Positions 10,174 to 20,853 of a stretch of 64,000 nucleotides of DNA are shown here, one piece after another. A program made the translations under genes and the position numbers. Each line of letters starts with the position of its first letter. The stretch's first letter is position 1. Location: assembly GCF_033343995.1 (NCBI RefSeq), contig NZ_CP137573.1, positions 4,497,001 to 4,561,000 on the forward strand, given 5' to 3'. Origin of the DNA: Streptomyces sp. HUAS YS2. Its GTDB lineage: Bacteria > Actinomycetota > Actinomycetes > Streptomycetales > Streptomycetaceae. Under the pieces are notes generated by a model. That model saw only the letters and a list, made by a program, of their open reading frames with translations. It was not told where the DNA came from and did not search any database.

Positions 10174-10213
10174 GCGGCCGCGCCGCCGCAGCAGGGTCGG
10201 TCGGCGGACGGGG

Positions 10214-10642
10214 CTACTGGGTGGAGGTGTACTGACCGGCGTACTCGTCGGTCGGCGGGGTGGTGGTGATCACGTCGATGAGCACCCCGTCCGGGGCGCC
10301 GACGATGAAGTGCCGCTGCCCGAAGTCCTCGGTGCGCAGCGGGAGGACTTCGGGCAGTCCCGCCTCGCCGACCAGCCGACGGTGCTCCGCGTCCACGTCC
10401 GGCACCTCGAAGTTGAGCAGGAGGCCGCCCCGGGTCGGATTGCGGTACCCCTCCGGGAGGGTCGGGTGGCGGTGGTCGAGCAGCGCGAGCTCGTAGTGAG
10501 GCGCGTCGGGGCGGCGCAGGCTCACGTACCAGTCGGCCTGGAAGGTCGCCGTGAAGCCGAGGTGGCGGGTGTAGAAGTCGCGCGCCGCGGCGACGTCGCG
10601 GGTGCAGATGACGGGGTAGAAGCTGTCGAGCTCGGACTTCAT
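10214..10642 (-). CDS. VOC (glyoxalase/bleomycin-resistance fold) protein
   Basis: 142 aa. Paired beta-alpha-beta-beta-beta modules typical of the vicinal oxygen chelate superfamily (FYPVICTRDVAAARDFYTRHLGF at the N terminus, in which DFYTRHLGF is diagnostic). Metal ligands are not clear, so it may be a binding protein rather than an enzyme. ATG 10642 has GAGGAG 8 nt upstream. It is divergent from a TetR gene and the intergenic DNA holds two identical-type palindromes, indicating TetR control. Substrate unknown, possibly an antibiotic or reactive metabolite. Confidence 0.85.
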   Translation of the reverse strand: MKSELDSFYPVICTRDVAAARDFYTRHLGFTATFQADWYVSLRRPDAPHYELALLDHRHPTLPEGYRNPTRGGLLLNFEVPDVDAEHRRLVGEAGLPEVLPLRTEDFGQRHFIVGAPDGVLIDVITTTPPTDEYAGQYTSTQ

Positions 10643-10675
10643 GACATGACTCCTCGGTACGTGCGAACCATTTCG

Positions 10676-10721
10676 CATACCTGGGGTATGTGAACCGTAC
10701 GGCTAGCATACCCGGGGTATG
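10676..10721. promoter_or_regulatory. Two TetR operators between the VOC gene and tetR
   Basis: Two perfect palindromes CATACC-N3-GGTATG lie at 10676-10690 (N3 TGG) and 10707-10721 (N3 CGG), both flanked by G and TGTGAA-like bases. Centres are 31 bp apart (three turns). They lie where the promoters of both divergent genes should be. Confidence 0.85.
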
Positions 10722-10741
10722 TGAAATGGGAAGGGCGGTGC

Positions 10742-11371
10742 GTGGCGATGCCGGACGAGCGGGCGGCGGGCAGCAGGGCGGAGCAGCGGGCGGCGACCCG
10801 GCGGGCGCTGGTGGCCGAAGGGCGGCGGAGGTTCGCCGGCGACGGGTACCACGGCGTGGTCCTGGCCGAGGTGGCCCGGGCCGTCGGGGTCACCAAGGGC
10901 GCCGCCTATCACCACTTCGAGAGCAAGGCGGGGCTCTTCGAGGCCGTCGTCGCCGAGGTCCAGCGTGACCTGGGCGAGCGGGTCGCGGCGGCCGCGGAGG
11001 TGTACGACGATCCCTGGGAGCAGCTGCGCGCCGGCTGCCGGGCCTTTCTGGCGGCCGGCTCCGACCCGGCCGTACGGCGGATCGTGCTGGTCGACGCGCC
11101 GACCGTACTGGGGTGGGACAAGTGGCGCGCCATGGACGAGGAGTCCTCGGCCCGGCATCTGACCGAGGCCCTGACGGCCCTGATCGAGGCCGGGATCGTC
11201 GCCGAGCAGCCGGTCGAGCCGCTCGCGCGCCTGCTGTCGGGGGCGATGAACGAGGCAGCGCTGTGGCTGGCCCGAAGCGGGACGCCCGAGGCGCTGGAGC
11301 TCACGGTGAGCGCCCTGGACGGCCTGCTGGCCGGTATCCGCCGAGAGGACCCTGAGCGTCCGATGTCCTGA
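10742..11371 (+). CDS. TetR family regulator of the VOC gene
   Basis: 209 aa. HTH at about residues 30-55 (LAEVARAVGVTKGAAYHHFESK). The C-terminal domain is of the kind seen in actinobacterial TetR proteins with VLVDAPTVLGW. I start at GTG 10742, 6 nt after AAGGG; ATG 10748 two codons later is also possible. The GTG at 10721 lies inside the second operator and is unlikely. It probably represses itself and the divergent VOC gene. Confidence 0.85.
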   Translation: MAMPDERAAGSRAEQRAATRRALVAEGRRRFAGDGYHGVVLAEVARAVGVTKGAAYHHFESKAGLFEAVVAEVQRDLGERVAAAAEVYDDPWEQLRAGCRAFLAAGSDPAVRRIVLVDAPTVLGWDKWRAMDEESSARHLTEALTALIEAGIVAEQPVEPLARLLSGAMNEAALWLARSGTPEALELTVSALDGLLAGIRREDPERPMS

Positions 11372-11400
11372 GCGTCCGAGGCCCTGAGCGCTCGGGGTAC

Positions 11401-11426
11401 CTGGCAGGTCACGGGGTCCCTGCCAG
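11401..11426 (+). terminator. Hairpin after tetR
   Basis: CTGGCAGG (11401-11408) pairs perfectly with CCTGCCAG (11419-11426) in a GC-rich, otherwise gene-free stretch 3' of the tetR gene. The remaining bases to 11552 hold only further GC-rich short dyads. Confidence 0.5.
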
Positions 11427-11552
11427 GGCCCGGGGGCTCCTGCCCGGGTCCGGATCCCCGCAGGGCCCGGGCTCCCCGTCCCGGCCCGATCCTGGCGATC
11501 TTCGGCCCGGATGCGGGCTGTCCTGCGGGCCGCGCACGGCCAGGATCGAGCC

Positions 11553-11735
11553 ATGGCTCTGGAAATGCGCGAGATCTGCGAACGCTGCGAGAAGACGACC
11601 CTGCCCGCCGACGGCCCCGCCCGGATCTGCACGTACGAGTGCACCTTCTGCGTGGCCTGCAGCGAGGCCATGGACGACGTGTGCCCCAACTGCGGTGGCG
11701 AGCTCGTGCCCCGGCCGCGCCGCGCCACGACCTGA
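11553..11735 (+). CDS. DUF1272 small zinc-ribbon-like protein
   Basis: 60 aa protein with four Cys pairs or near-pairs (CERC, CTYEC, CVAC, CPNCGGEL), the pattern of the DUF1272 family, expected to bind one or two zinc ions. ATG 11553 gives the family's MALEMR-type N terminus. No enzymatic domain. It lies immediately upstream of the promoter of the acyl-CoA operon, but the palindromic operator separates the two transcription units. Confidence 0.8.
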   Translation: MALEMREICERCEKTTLPADGPARICTYECTFCVACSEAMDDVCPNCGGELVPRPRRATT

Positions 11736-11748
11736 CCAGTCAATAAAG

Positions 11749-11760
11749 CAAGCATGCTTG
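11749..11760. promoter_or_regulatory. Operator palindrome upstream of the branched acyl-CoA operon
   Basis: A perfect 12-bp palindrome CAAGCATGCTTG, flanked by A/T pairs (11746-11747 with 11762-11763), lies about 70 bp upstream of the first gene of the operon. Its form suits a TetR dimer. The TetR gene at the operon's 3' end (21545) is the obvious candidate ligand, giving an autoregulated unit. Confidence 0.65.
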
Positions 11761-11830
11761 ATTGTTTCTCGCCGCGCTGCCATGCTCCTCGGCACACGCC
11801 CGTGTCCCACCCTGCCGAGGGGAGCGCACC

Positions 11831-12619
11831 GTGTCCGACCCTGCCGTCGTCCTCGACGATCTGCGCAGCGAGAGCGAGGAGGTCGACCGGCTCGTCGCCA
11901 CGCTGGACGACGCCGGATGGGCCACGCCCACCCCCGCCCCGGGCTGGACGATCGCTCACCAGATCGCCCACCTCGCCTGGACCGACCGGGCCGCCCTGCT
12001 CGCCGCCACCGACGCCGACGCCTTCGCCGCCGAGACGGAGAAGGCGCTCGCCGACCCCGGCGGCTTCGTCGACCAGGGGGCCGAGGAGGGCGCCGCCCTC
12101 CCGCCCGCCGAACTCCTCGCCCAGTGGCGCGAGGTCCGCGAGCGGCTCCAGGACGTGCTGCGCGCGGCCCCGCCCGGCAGCCGTTTCCCCTGGTACGGGC
12201 CGCCGATGAGCGCCCTGTCCATGGGCACCGCGCGCCTGATGGAGACCTGGGCGCACGGCCAGGACATCGCCGACGCCCTCGGCGTCGTCCGCCGCCCCAC
12301 CGCCCGGCTCCGCCACGTCGCCTGGATCGGCCTGCGCGCCCGCGACTACGCGTACCTCGTCCGCGGCCTCACCCCGCCTGCCGCGCCGTTCCGCATCGAG
12401 CTGACCGGCCCCGACGGCGAGCAGTGGGCGTACGGACCCGAGGACGCCGCCCAGCGGATCACCGGGCCCGCCCTCGACTTCTGCCTCCTCGTCACCCAGC
12501 GGGTGCACCGCGCCGACACCGCCCTCGTCGCGCACGGCGGCGACGCCGAGCAGTGGCTCGACATCGCGCAGGCCTTCGCCGGTCCCGCCGGCCCCGGCCG
12601 CACACCCAAGGAGGGCTAG
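11831..12619 (+). CDS. TIGR03084 family metal-binding protein (DinB/maleylpyruvate-isomerase fold)
   Basis: 262 aa. The N-terminal helical domain has the metal-site motif of the DinB/MDMPI family (PGWTIAHQIAHLAWTD, then MGTARLMETWAHGQDI). It then has the C-terminal wHTH-like/MDMPI_C part. Members often stand first in Streptomyces operons with atuA and acyl-CoA carboxylases. GTG 11831 is preceded by GAGGGGAGCG. Role uncertain; a mycothiol-linked isomerase or transferase is possible from the fold. Its last codons contain AAGGAGG (12608-12614), which looks like the former Shine-Dalgarno of atuA, now separated from it by an inserted palindromic element. Confidence 0.8.
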   Translation: MSDPAVVLDDLRSESEEVDRLVATLDDAGWATPTPAPGWTIAHQIAHLAWTDRAALLAATDADAFAAETEKALADPGGFVDQGAEEGAALPPAELLAQWREVRERLQDVLRAAPPGSRFPWYGPPMSALSMGTARLMETWAHGQDIADALGVVRRPTARLRHVAWIGLRARDYAYLVRGLTPPAAPFRIELTGPDGEQWAYGPEDAAQRITGPALDFCLLVTQRVHRADTALVAHGGDAEQWLDIAQAFAGPAGPGRTPKEG

Positions 12620-12868
12620 GGGGTGCCTTCCGGATCATGCCGGGCTCGCGGCGCCTGGCACGCACTCCCCCGTAGCCCTTCGGGCACGGGCGGCACCCCC
12701 ACGCCGCGTTGTCGTCAGTCGCCGACGCTCCGCGTCGGCTCCCTCCTCCGCCTTGCGATCGCGCTCGGCATCCGAAGGACGAATCAGGGAGCCGAGACGG
12801 AGCGAGCGCAGCGAGCGCAGTGCACCAGACGCCGCTCCCTGATCCGGCCTGATCCGAAAGGCACCCCC
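12619..12868. repeat. Palindromic intergenic element (MITE-like) inserted within the operon
   Basis: A ~250-bp non-coding unit fills the gap between two genes that would otherwise abut. Its ends are 25-bp inverted repeats with 23 matches (12619-12643 and 12844-12868, both ends a G5/C5 run followed by GTGCCTT). A second paired block lies inside (GCGGCGCCTGG near 12649 with CCAGACGCCGC near 12827). The centre has nested dyads such as GGCTCCCT/AGGGAGCC. It carries no ORF. I recall similar units in other streptomycete genomes but cannot verify it here. No clear target-site duplication beyond one or two bases. Confidence 0.75.
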
Positions 12869-12870
12869 TG

Positions 12871-14547
12871 ATGGCCCTCCGCATCGGCAACGCCTCCGGC
12901 TTCTACGGCGACCGCTTCGACGCCGTTCGCGAGTTGCTCACCGGTGGCGAGCTCGACGTCCTCACCGGCGACTACCTCGCCGAGTTGACCATGCTCATCC
13001 TCGGCCGCGACCGCCTGAAGGACCCGGCCACCGGCTACGCGAAGACCTTCCTCCGGCAGATGGAGGAGGGGCTCGGCCTCGCCCACGAGCGCGGCGTCCG
13101 CATCGTCACCAACGCCGGCGGGCTCAACCCCGCCGGGCTCGCCGACGCGCTGCGCGCCCTCGCCGAGCGGCTCGGCCTGCCCACCCGCGTCGCCCATGTC
13201 GAGGGCGACCAGCTCCCCGCCGGGGACGGGGTGCTGACCGCGAACGCCTACCTCGGCGGCGCCGGGATCGCCGCATGCCTCGCCGCCGGCGCGGACGTCG
13301 TCGTCACCGGCCGGGTCACCGACGCCGCGCTCGTCACCGGGCCCGCGCAGTGGCACTTCGGCTGGGGCCCGGAGGAGTACGACCGGCTGGCCGGCGCGGT
13401 CGTCGCCGGGCACGTGCTGGAGTGCGGTACGCAGGCCACCGGCGGCAACTACTCCTTCTTCACCGGGCACGACGTCAGGCGCCCCGGCTTCCCCGTCGCC
13501 GAGCTGCACGAGGACGGCAGCTGCGTGATCACCAAGCAGCCCGGCACCGGCGGCCTCGTCGACGTCGGCACCGTCACCGCGCAGCTGCTGTACGAGACGG
13601 CCGGCGCCCGGTACGCGGGGCCCGACGTGACCGCCCGGCTCGACACCGTACGGCTCACCCAGGACGGCCCCGACCGGGTTCGGATCGACGGAGTGCGCGG
13701 CGAGGCCCCGCCACCCGCACTCAAGGCCGGCCGCACCCGGCTCGGCGGCTTCCGCAACGAGGTCGTCTTCGTGCTCACCGGTCTCGACGTCGAGGCCAAG
13801 GCACAGTTGGTGCAGGACCAGGTCGAGGACGCCTTCGGCCGCGCCAAGTCCCGCCCGGCGGACGTCCGATGGGAACTCGCCCGGACCGACCGGCCCGACG
13901 CGGACACCGAGGAGACCGCCAGCGCCCTGCTCCGGCTCGTCGTGCGCGACCAGGACCCCGAGGCCGTCGGGCGCTCGCTGTCCGGCGCGGCGATCGAGCT
14001 GGCGCTCGCCAGCTACCCCGGCTTCCACGTCACCGCCCCGCCGGGGAAGGGCGCGCCGTACGGGGTCTTCGAGGCCGTGTACGTACCGGCCGCGGACGTC
14101 GCGCACACGGCCGTGCTGCCCGACGGGACCCGGCAGCCGATCCCCGTACCGGCGCACACCCGCGAGCTGGAGCCCGTCCCCACGCCCGACCTGCCCGAAC
14201 CCCAGCCCGCAGGGCCGACCCGGCGGGTGCCGCTCGGCCTCGTCGCCGGAGCCCGCAGCGGCGACAAGGGCGGCGACGCGAACGTCGGCGTCTGGGTGCG
14301 GACCGACGCGGCCTGGCGCTGGCTCGCGCACACCCTCACCGAGGACCGGTTCCGCGCACTCCTGCCGGAGACCGCGGAGCTGACCGTCGTACGCCACCTC
14401 CTGCCGAACCTGCGCGCGGTCAACTTCACCGTCGCCGGGCTGCTCGGCCAGGGCGTCGCCTCGCAGGCCCGCTTCGACCCCCAGGCCAAGGCGCTCGGCG
14501 AATGGCTCCGTTCCCGCGCCCTCGACGTACCGGAGGACCTCCTGTGA
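12871..14547 (+). CDS. atuA: Acyclic terpene utilisation AtuA family protein (DUF1446)
   Basis: 558 aa. The DUF1446/AtuA domain spans most of the protein (RIGNASGFYGDRFDA, DYLAELTMLILGR, NAGGLNP, VTGRVTDAALV), followed by a C-terminal AtuA-like alpha/beta domain (ARSGDKGGDANVGVWV). AtuA is required for citronellol/geraniol catabolism in Pseudomonas, but its reaction is not known. ATG 12871 follows TG directly after the inserted palindromic element, so no Shine-Dalgarno precedes it; the ancestral signal seems to lie before the element. The stop overlaps the next start (GTGA). Confidence 0.85.
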   Translation: MALRIGNASGFYGDRFDAVRELLTGGELDVLTGDYLAELTMLILGRDRLKDPATGYAKTFLRQMEEGLGLAHERGVRIVTNAGGLNPAGLADALRALAERLGLPTRVAHVEGDQLPAGDGVLTANAYLGGAGIAACLAAGADVVVTGRVTDAALVTGPAQWHFGWGPEEYDRLAGAVVAGHVLECGTQATGGNYSFFTGHDVRRPGFPVAELHEDGSCVITKQPGTGGLVDVGTVTAQLLYETAGARYAGPDVTARLDTVRLTQDGPDRVRIDGVRGEAPPPALKAGRTRLGGFRNEVVFVLTGLDVEAKAQLVQDQVEDAFGRAKSRPADVRWELARTDRPDADTEETASALLRLVVRDQDPEAVGRSLSGAAIELALASYPGFHVTAPPGKGAPYGVFEAVYVPAADVAHTAVLPDGTRQPIPVPAHTRELEPVPTPDLPEPQPAGPTRRVPLGLVAGARSGDKGGDANVGVWVRTDAAWRWLAHTLTEDRFRALLPETAELTVVRHLLPNLRAVNFTVAGLLGQGVASQARFDPQAKALGEWLRSRALDVPEDLL

Positions 14548-16142
14548 CCGTGCTCGCCTCGGCCCTCGACACGGCCGGACCCGACTACGCCGCGCACCGC
14601 GCCGCCATGCTGGACAAGCTCGCCGCGCTCGACACCGAGCACGCCACGGCGCTCGCGGGCGGCGGTGAGAAGTACACCGAACGGCACCGCAAGCGCGGCA
14701 AGATGCTCGCCCGCGAGCGGATCGAGCTGCTGATCGACCCGGACACGCCGTTCCTGGAGCTGTCGCCGCTCGCCGCCTGGGGCAGCGACTACCCGGTCGG
14801 CGCGTCGATCGTCACCGGCATCGGCGTCGTCGAGGGCGTCGAGTGTCTGATCACCGCCAACGACCCGACCGTGCGCGGCGGGGCCTCGAACCCGTGGACG
14901 CTGAAGAAGGCGCTGCGGGCCAACGAGATCGCGTACGCGAACCGGCTGCCGTGCATCGCGCTCGTCGAGTCCGGCGGCGCTGACCTGCCGTCCCAGAAGG
15001 AGATCTTCATCCCGGGCGGCGGGCTGTTCCGGGACATCACCCGGCTCTCGGCGGCCGGCATCCCGACCATCGCGGTCGTCTTCGGCAACTCCACGGCGGG
15101 CGGCGCGTACGTGCCCGGCATGTCCGACCACACCGTGATGATCAAGGAGCGGTCGAAGGTCTTCCTCGGCGGTCCGCCGCTGGTGAAGATGGCGACCGGC
15201 GAGGAGAGCGACGACGAGTCGCTCGGCGGCGCGGAGATGCACGCGCGCGTCTCGGGCCTCGCCGACCACTACGCCGTCGACGAGGCGGACGCGCTGCGCC
15301 AGGCCCGCCGGATCGTCGCCCGGCTCAACCACCGCAAGGCGCACCCGGATCCCCTCGCATCCGCTCCGCCCAAGTACGACGAGGACGAACTCCTCGGCAT
15401 CGTGCCCGGCGACCTGAAGACCCCGTTCGACCCGCGCGAGGTCATCGCCCGGATCGTCGACGGCTCGGACTTCGACGAGTTCAAGCCGCTGTACGGGCCG
15501 AGCCTGGTCACCGGCTGGGCGTCGCTGCACGGCTACCCCGTCGGCATCCTCGCCAACGCTCAGGGCGTGCTGTTCAGCGCCGAGTCGCAGAAGGCGGCCC
15601 AGTTCATCCAGCTCGCCAACCAGCGCGACATCCCGCTGCTCTTCCTGCACAACACCACCGGCTACATGGTCGGCAAGGAGTACGAGCAGGGCGGCATCAT
15701 CAAGCACGGCGCGATGATGATCAACGCGGTGTCGAACTCGAAGGTCCCGCATCTGTCGGTGCTGATGGGCGCGTCGTACGGCGCCGGGCACTACGGCATG
15801 TGCGGTCGGGCCTACGACCCGCGGTTCCTGTTCGCCTGGCCGAGCGCCAAGTCCGCCGTCATGGGCCCGCAGCAGCTCGCCGGCGTGCTGTCGATCGTCG
15901 CGCGCGCCTCGGCCGCAGCGAAGGGGCAGCCGTACGACGACGAGGCGGACGCCGGGCTGCGCGCGATGGTCGAGGCGCAGATCGAGTCCGAGTCGCTGCC
16001 GATGTTCCTGTCCGGGCGGCTGTACGACGACGGCGTGATCGACCCCCGCGACACCCGCACGGTCCTCGGGCTGTGCCTGTCCGCGATCCACACGGCACCG
16101 GTCGAGGGCGCGCGCGGCGGCTTCGGCGTCTTCCGAATGTGA
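14544..16142 (+). CDS. Acyl-CoA carboxylase carboxyltransferase (beta) subunit, MCC/geranyl-CoA type
   Basis: 532 aa, both crotonase-like carboxyltransferase halves present (N half with GGASNPWTLKKALR and GGGADLPSQ-type oxyanion segments, C half with GYMVGKEYEQGG and MGASYGAGHYGMCGRAYDPRF). Length and motifs fit beta subunits of methylcrotonyl-CoA or geranyl-CoA carboxylase rather than the shorter propionyl type. It transfers carboxybiotin to the gamma carbon of a beta-methyl enoyl-CoA. GTG 14544 overlaps the AtuA stop and gives a normal N terminus. It pairs with the biotin-bearing alpha subunit that follows 11 bp later. Confidence 0.9.
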   Translation: MTVLASALDTAGPDYAAHRAAMLDKLAALDTEHATALAGGGEKYTERHRKRGKMLARERIELLIDPDTPFLELSPLAAWGSDYPVGASIVTGIGVVEGVECLITANDPTVRGGASNPWTLKKALRANEIAYANRLPCIALVESGGADLPSQKEIFIPGGGLFRDITRLSAAGIPTIAVVFGNSTAGGAYVPGMSDHTVMIKERSKVFLGGPPLVKMATGEESDDESLGGAEMHARVSGLADHYAVDEADALRQARRIVARLNHRKAHPDPLASAPPKYDEDELLGIVPGDLKTPFDPREVIARIVDGSDFDEFKPLYGPSLVTGWASLHGYPVGILANAQGVLFSAESQKAAQFIQLANQRDIPLLFLHNTTGYMVGKEYEQGGIIKHGAMMINAVSNSKVPHLSVLMGASYGAGHYGMCGRAYDPRFLFAWPSAKSAVMGPQQLAGVLSIVARASAAAKGQPYDDEADAGLRAMVEAQIESESLPMFLSGRLYDDGVIDPRDTRTVLGLCLSAIHTAPVEGARGGFGVFRM

Positions 16143-16153
16143 GGGCTGCTCCG

Positions 16154-18060
<1,907 letters not shown>

Positions 18061-18064
<4 letters not shown>

Positions 18065-19197
18065 CCAGCAGCCTCATCGAGAGCCCCGAGCACACCGCGC
18101 TCCGCGCCGCCGTCTCCGCGCTCGGCCACCGCCACGGTCCCGGCTTCGACCGGGCCACCCTGTGGGCGGAGGCCGGCAAGCTCGGCTACCTCGGGGTGAA
18201 TTTGCCCGAGGAGTACGGCGGCGGGGGCGGCGGCATGGCCGAACTGTCCATCGTCCTGGAGGAGGCCGGCGCCGCCGGCGCGCCGCTGCTGATGATGGTC
18301 GTCTCGCCCGCCATCTGCGGCACGGTCATCTCCCGCTTCGGCACCGAGGAGCAGAAGCGGGAATGGCTCCCCGGCCTCGCCGACGGCTCCCGCACCATGG
18401 CCTTCGGCATCACCGAGCCCGACGCCGGCTCCAACTCGCACCGCATCACCACCACCGCCACCCGCACCGAGGACGGCTGGGTCCTGAACGGCCGCAAGGT
18501 GTTCGTCTCCGGCGTCGACATCGCCGACGCGACCCTGATCGTGGGCCGCACGTCGGACGCCCGCACCGGCAACCTCAAGGCCTGCCTCTTCATCGTGCCG
18601 CGCGACACCCCCGGGTTCGGGCGCCGCCACATCGAGATGGAACTCCGCGCCGAGGAGAAGCAGTTCGAGCTGACCCTCGACGACGTCCACCTGCCCGCCG
18701 ACGCCCTCGTCGGCGACGAGGACGCCGGGTTGCTCCAGCTCTTCGCCGGGCTCAACCCGGAGCGCATCATGACCGCCGCGTTCGCGATCGGCATGGGCCG
18801 CTACGCGCTCGCGCAGGCCGTGAAGTACGCCAAGGAGCGCCAGGTCTGGAAGTCCCCGATCGGCGCCCACCAGGCCGTCGCGCACCCGCTCGCCCAGGCC
18901 CACATCGAGCTCGAGCTGGCCCGGCTGATGATGCAGAAGGCCGCCGCGCTGTACGACGCGGGCGACGACATGGGCGCGGGCGAGGCCGCCAACATGGCCA
19001 AGTACGCCGCCGCCGAGGCCTGCGTGAAGGCAGTCGACCAGGCCGTGCACACCCTCGGCGGCAACGGCCTCACCAAGGAGTTCGGCCTCGCCCGCCTGAT
19101 CACGGCCGCCCGCGTCGCCCGGATCGCGCCGGTCAGCCGGGAGATGATCCTGAACTTCGTGTCCCACCAGTCCCTGGGTCTCCCCAAGTCGTACTGA
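18061..19197 (+). CDS. Acyl-CoA dehydrogenase
   Basis: 378 aa FAD enzyme with the full ACAD fold: FGITEPDAGSNS (FAD/substrate segment), GRKVFVSGVDIADA, and the C-terminal helical domain with QAVHTLGGNGLTKEFG. The usual catalytic-base motif YEG near the C terminus is replaced by IAPVSREM, so if active the base may be elsewhere, as in isovaleryl-CoA-type enzymes. It would form the 2,3-enoyl-CoA before carboxylation. GTG 18061 overlaps the previous stop. It is in the middle of the operon. Confidence 0.88.
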
Positions 19198-19258
19198 CAG
19201 GGGGGATTCTGACGCCCACGAGTTCCGGCGCCACTCATCCCACTCCCAGGGGGCACGC

Positions 19259-20833
19259 ATGGTGTTCAACAGCGAGTACGCGGACGTTCCGGCCCTGTCC
19301 CTCCCGATCCACGACGCGGTCCTCGGCGAGGCCGCCGGGCGCGGCGACGCCCCGGCGCTGATCGACGGGTCCGGCGGGCCCGGGGCGCTCACCCTCACGT
19401 ACGCCCAGGTCGACGCGTTCCACCGGCGGGTCGCCGCCGGTCTCGCCGAGGCGGGCGTCCGCAAGGGCGACGTGCTCGCGCTGCACAGCCCCAACACCGT
19501 GCTGTTCCCGATCGCGTTCTACGCGGCGACCCGGGCCGGCGCGTCCGTCACCACGATCCACCCGCTGGCCACGGCGGAGGAGTTCGGCAAGCAGCTGCGG
19601 GACTCCTCCGCCCGCTGGATCGTCACCGTCTCACCGCTCGCGGAGACGGCCCGCCGGGCGGCCGAGATCGCGGGCGGCGTCCAGGAGATATTCGTCTGCG
19701 ACACCTCGGACGACCACCGGTCGCTGCAGTCCTTCCTGGCCTCCACCGCGCCCGACCCGCAGATCGCGATCGACCCGGCCGAGGACATCGCCGCGCTGCC
19801 GTACTCCTCCGGCACCACCGGAGTGCCCAAGGGCGTGATGCTGACCCACCGTTCCATCGGCACCAACCTGGCCCAGCTCGAACCGTTCATCACGATGGAC
19901 CCGGGCCACCGGATCCTCGCCGTCCTGCCGTTCTTCCACATCTACGGGCTCACCGCCCTCATGAACGCCCCGCTGCGCAAGGGCGCCACCGTCGTCGTGC
20001 TGCCCCGCTTCGACCTCGACCAGTTCCTCGGGGCGATCCAGGAGCACCGCATCCACGGCCTGTACGTCGCCCCGCCGATCGTCCTCGCGCTCGCCAAGCA
20101 CCCGGCCGTCGCGCAGTACGACCTGTCGTCGCTGGAGTACATCGTCAGCGCCGCCGCCCCGCTCGACGCGTCGCTCGCCGAGGCGTGCGCGGCGCGGCTC
20201 GGGCTGCCGGTCCGGCAGGCGTACGGGATGACCGAGCTGTCGCCCGGCACCCACGTCGTCCCGCTGACCGCCGAGAACCCGCCACCGGGCACGGTCGGCA
20301 AGCTGCTGCCCTCCACCGAGATGCGCATCCTGTCCCTCGACGACCCTTCGAAGGACGCCGCCGCGGGGGAGGAGGGCGAGGTCGCCATCCGCGGCCCGCA
20401 GGTCATGAAGGGCTACTTCGGCCGGCCCGACGCCACCGCCGCGATGATCGACGAGGACGGCTGGCTGCACACCGGCGACATCGGCCGGGTCGACGAGGAC
20501 GGCTGGCTGTACGTCGTCGACCGGGTCAAGGAACTCATCAAGTACAAGGGCTTCCAGGTCGCCCCGGCCGAGCTGGAGGCGCTGCTGCTCACCCACGAGG
20601 GCGTCGCGGACGCGGCGGTGATCGGGGTGCCGGACGAGGACGGCAACGAGGTCCCGAAGGCGTACGTGGTGCGGCAGCCGGGCGCCGACGGGCTGTCCGA
20701 GGCGGACGTGATCGCGTTCGTGGCCGGGCAGGTATCCCCGTACAAGAAGGTCCGTCGGGTGGAGTTCATCGACGCGGTGCCGAAGGCGGCGTCCGGGAAG
20801 ATCCTCCGCCGTGAACTGAGGGAGCGCGAATGA
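19259..20833 (+). CDS. AMP-dependent acyl-CoA ligase (4-coumarate-CoA ligase family)
   Basis: 524 aa ANL-superfamily enzyme activating a carboxylic acid with ATP and CoA. P-loop YSSGTTGVPKGVMLTH near residue 180, YGMTELSPGT (A5), GWLHTGDIG and DRVKELIKYKGFQV (A7-A8 hinge), and the A10 lysine in PKAASGKILRREL. Full length. ATG 19259 follows AGGGGGCACGC. A 61-bp gap separates it from the dehydrogenase. It likely loads the branched acid that feeds the pathway; 4CL annotation of such genes usually reflects fold, not coumarate specificity. Confidence 0.9.
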   Translation: MVFNSEYADVPALSLPIHDAVLGEAAGRGDAPALIDGSGGPGALTLTYAQVDAFHRRVAAGLAEAGVRKGDVLALHSPNTVLFPIAFYAATRAGASVTTIHPLATAEEFGKQLRDSSARWIVTVSPLAETARRAAEIAGGVQEIFVCDTSDDHRSLQSFLASTAPDPQIAIDPAEDIAALPYSSGTTGVPKGVMLTHRSIGTNLAQLEPFITMDPGHRILAVLPFFHIYGLTALMNAPLRKGATVVVLPRFDLDQFLGAIQEHRIHGLYVAPPIVLALAKHPAVAQYDLSSLEYIVSAAAPLDASLAEACAARLGLPVRQAYGMTELSPGTHVVPLTAENPPPGTVGKLLPSTEMRILSLDDPSKDAAAGEEGEVAIRGPQVMKGYFGRPDATAAMIDEDGWLHTGDIGRVDEDGWLYVVDRVKELIKYKGFQVAPAELEALLLTHEGVADAAVIGVPDEDGNEVPKAYVVRQPGADGLSEADVIAFVAGQVSPYKKVRRVEFIDAVPKAASGKILRRELRERE

Positions 20834-20853
20834 CACCGAGGGAGCGCGCATGA
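20818..20853 (+). repeat. 20-bp-period duplication at the ligase/hydratase junction
   Basis: GAGGGAGCGCGAATGA (20818-20833) and GAGGGAGCGCGCATGA (20838-20853) match at 15 of 16 bases. The first copy encodes the ligase C terminus and stop; the second supplies the Shine-Dalgarno and ATG of the hydratase. Confidence 0.8.

Noticed and set aside
12784..14397. Minus-strand ORF of 537 codons opposite atuA
   Set aside because: Sequence is Gly/Val/Ala/Arg-rich shadow coding; the plus strand carries a recognised family.
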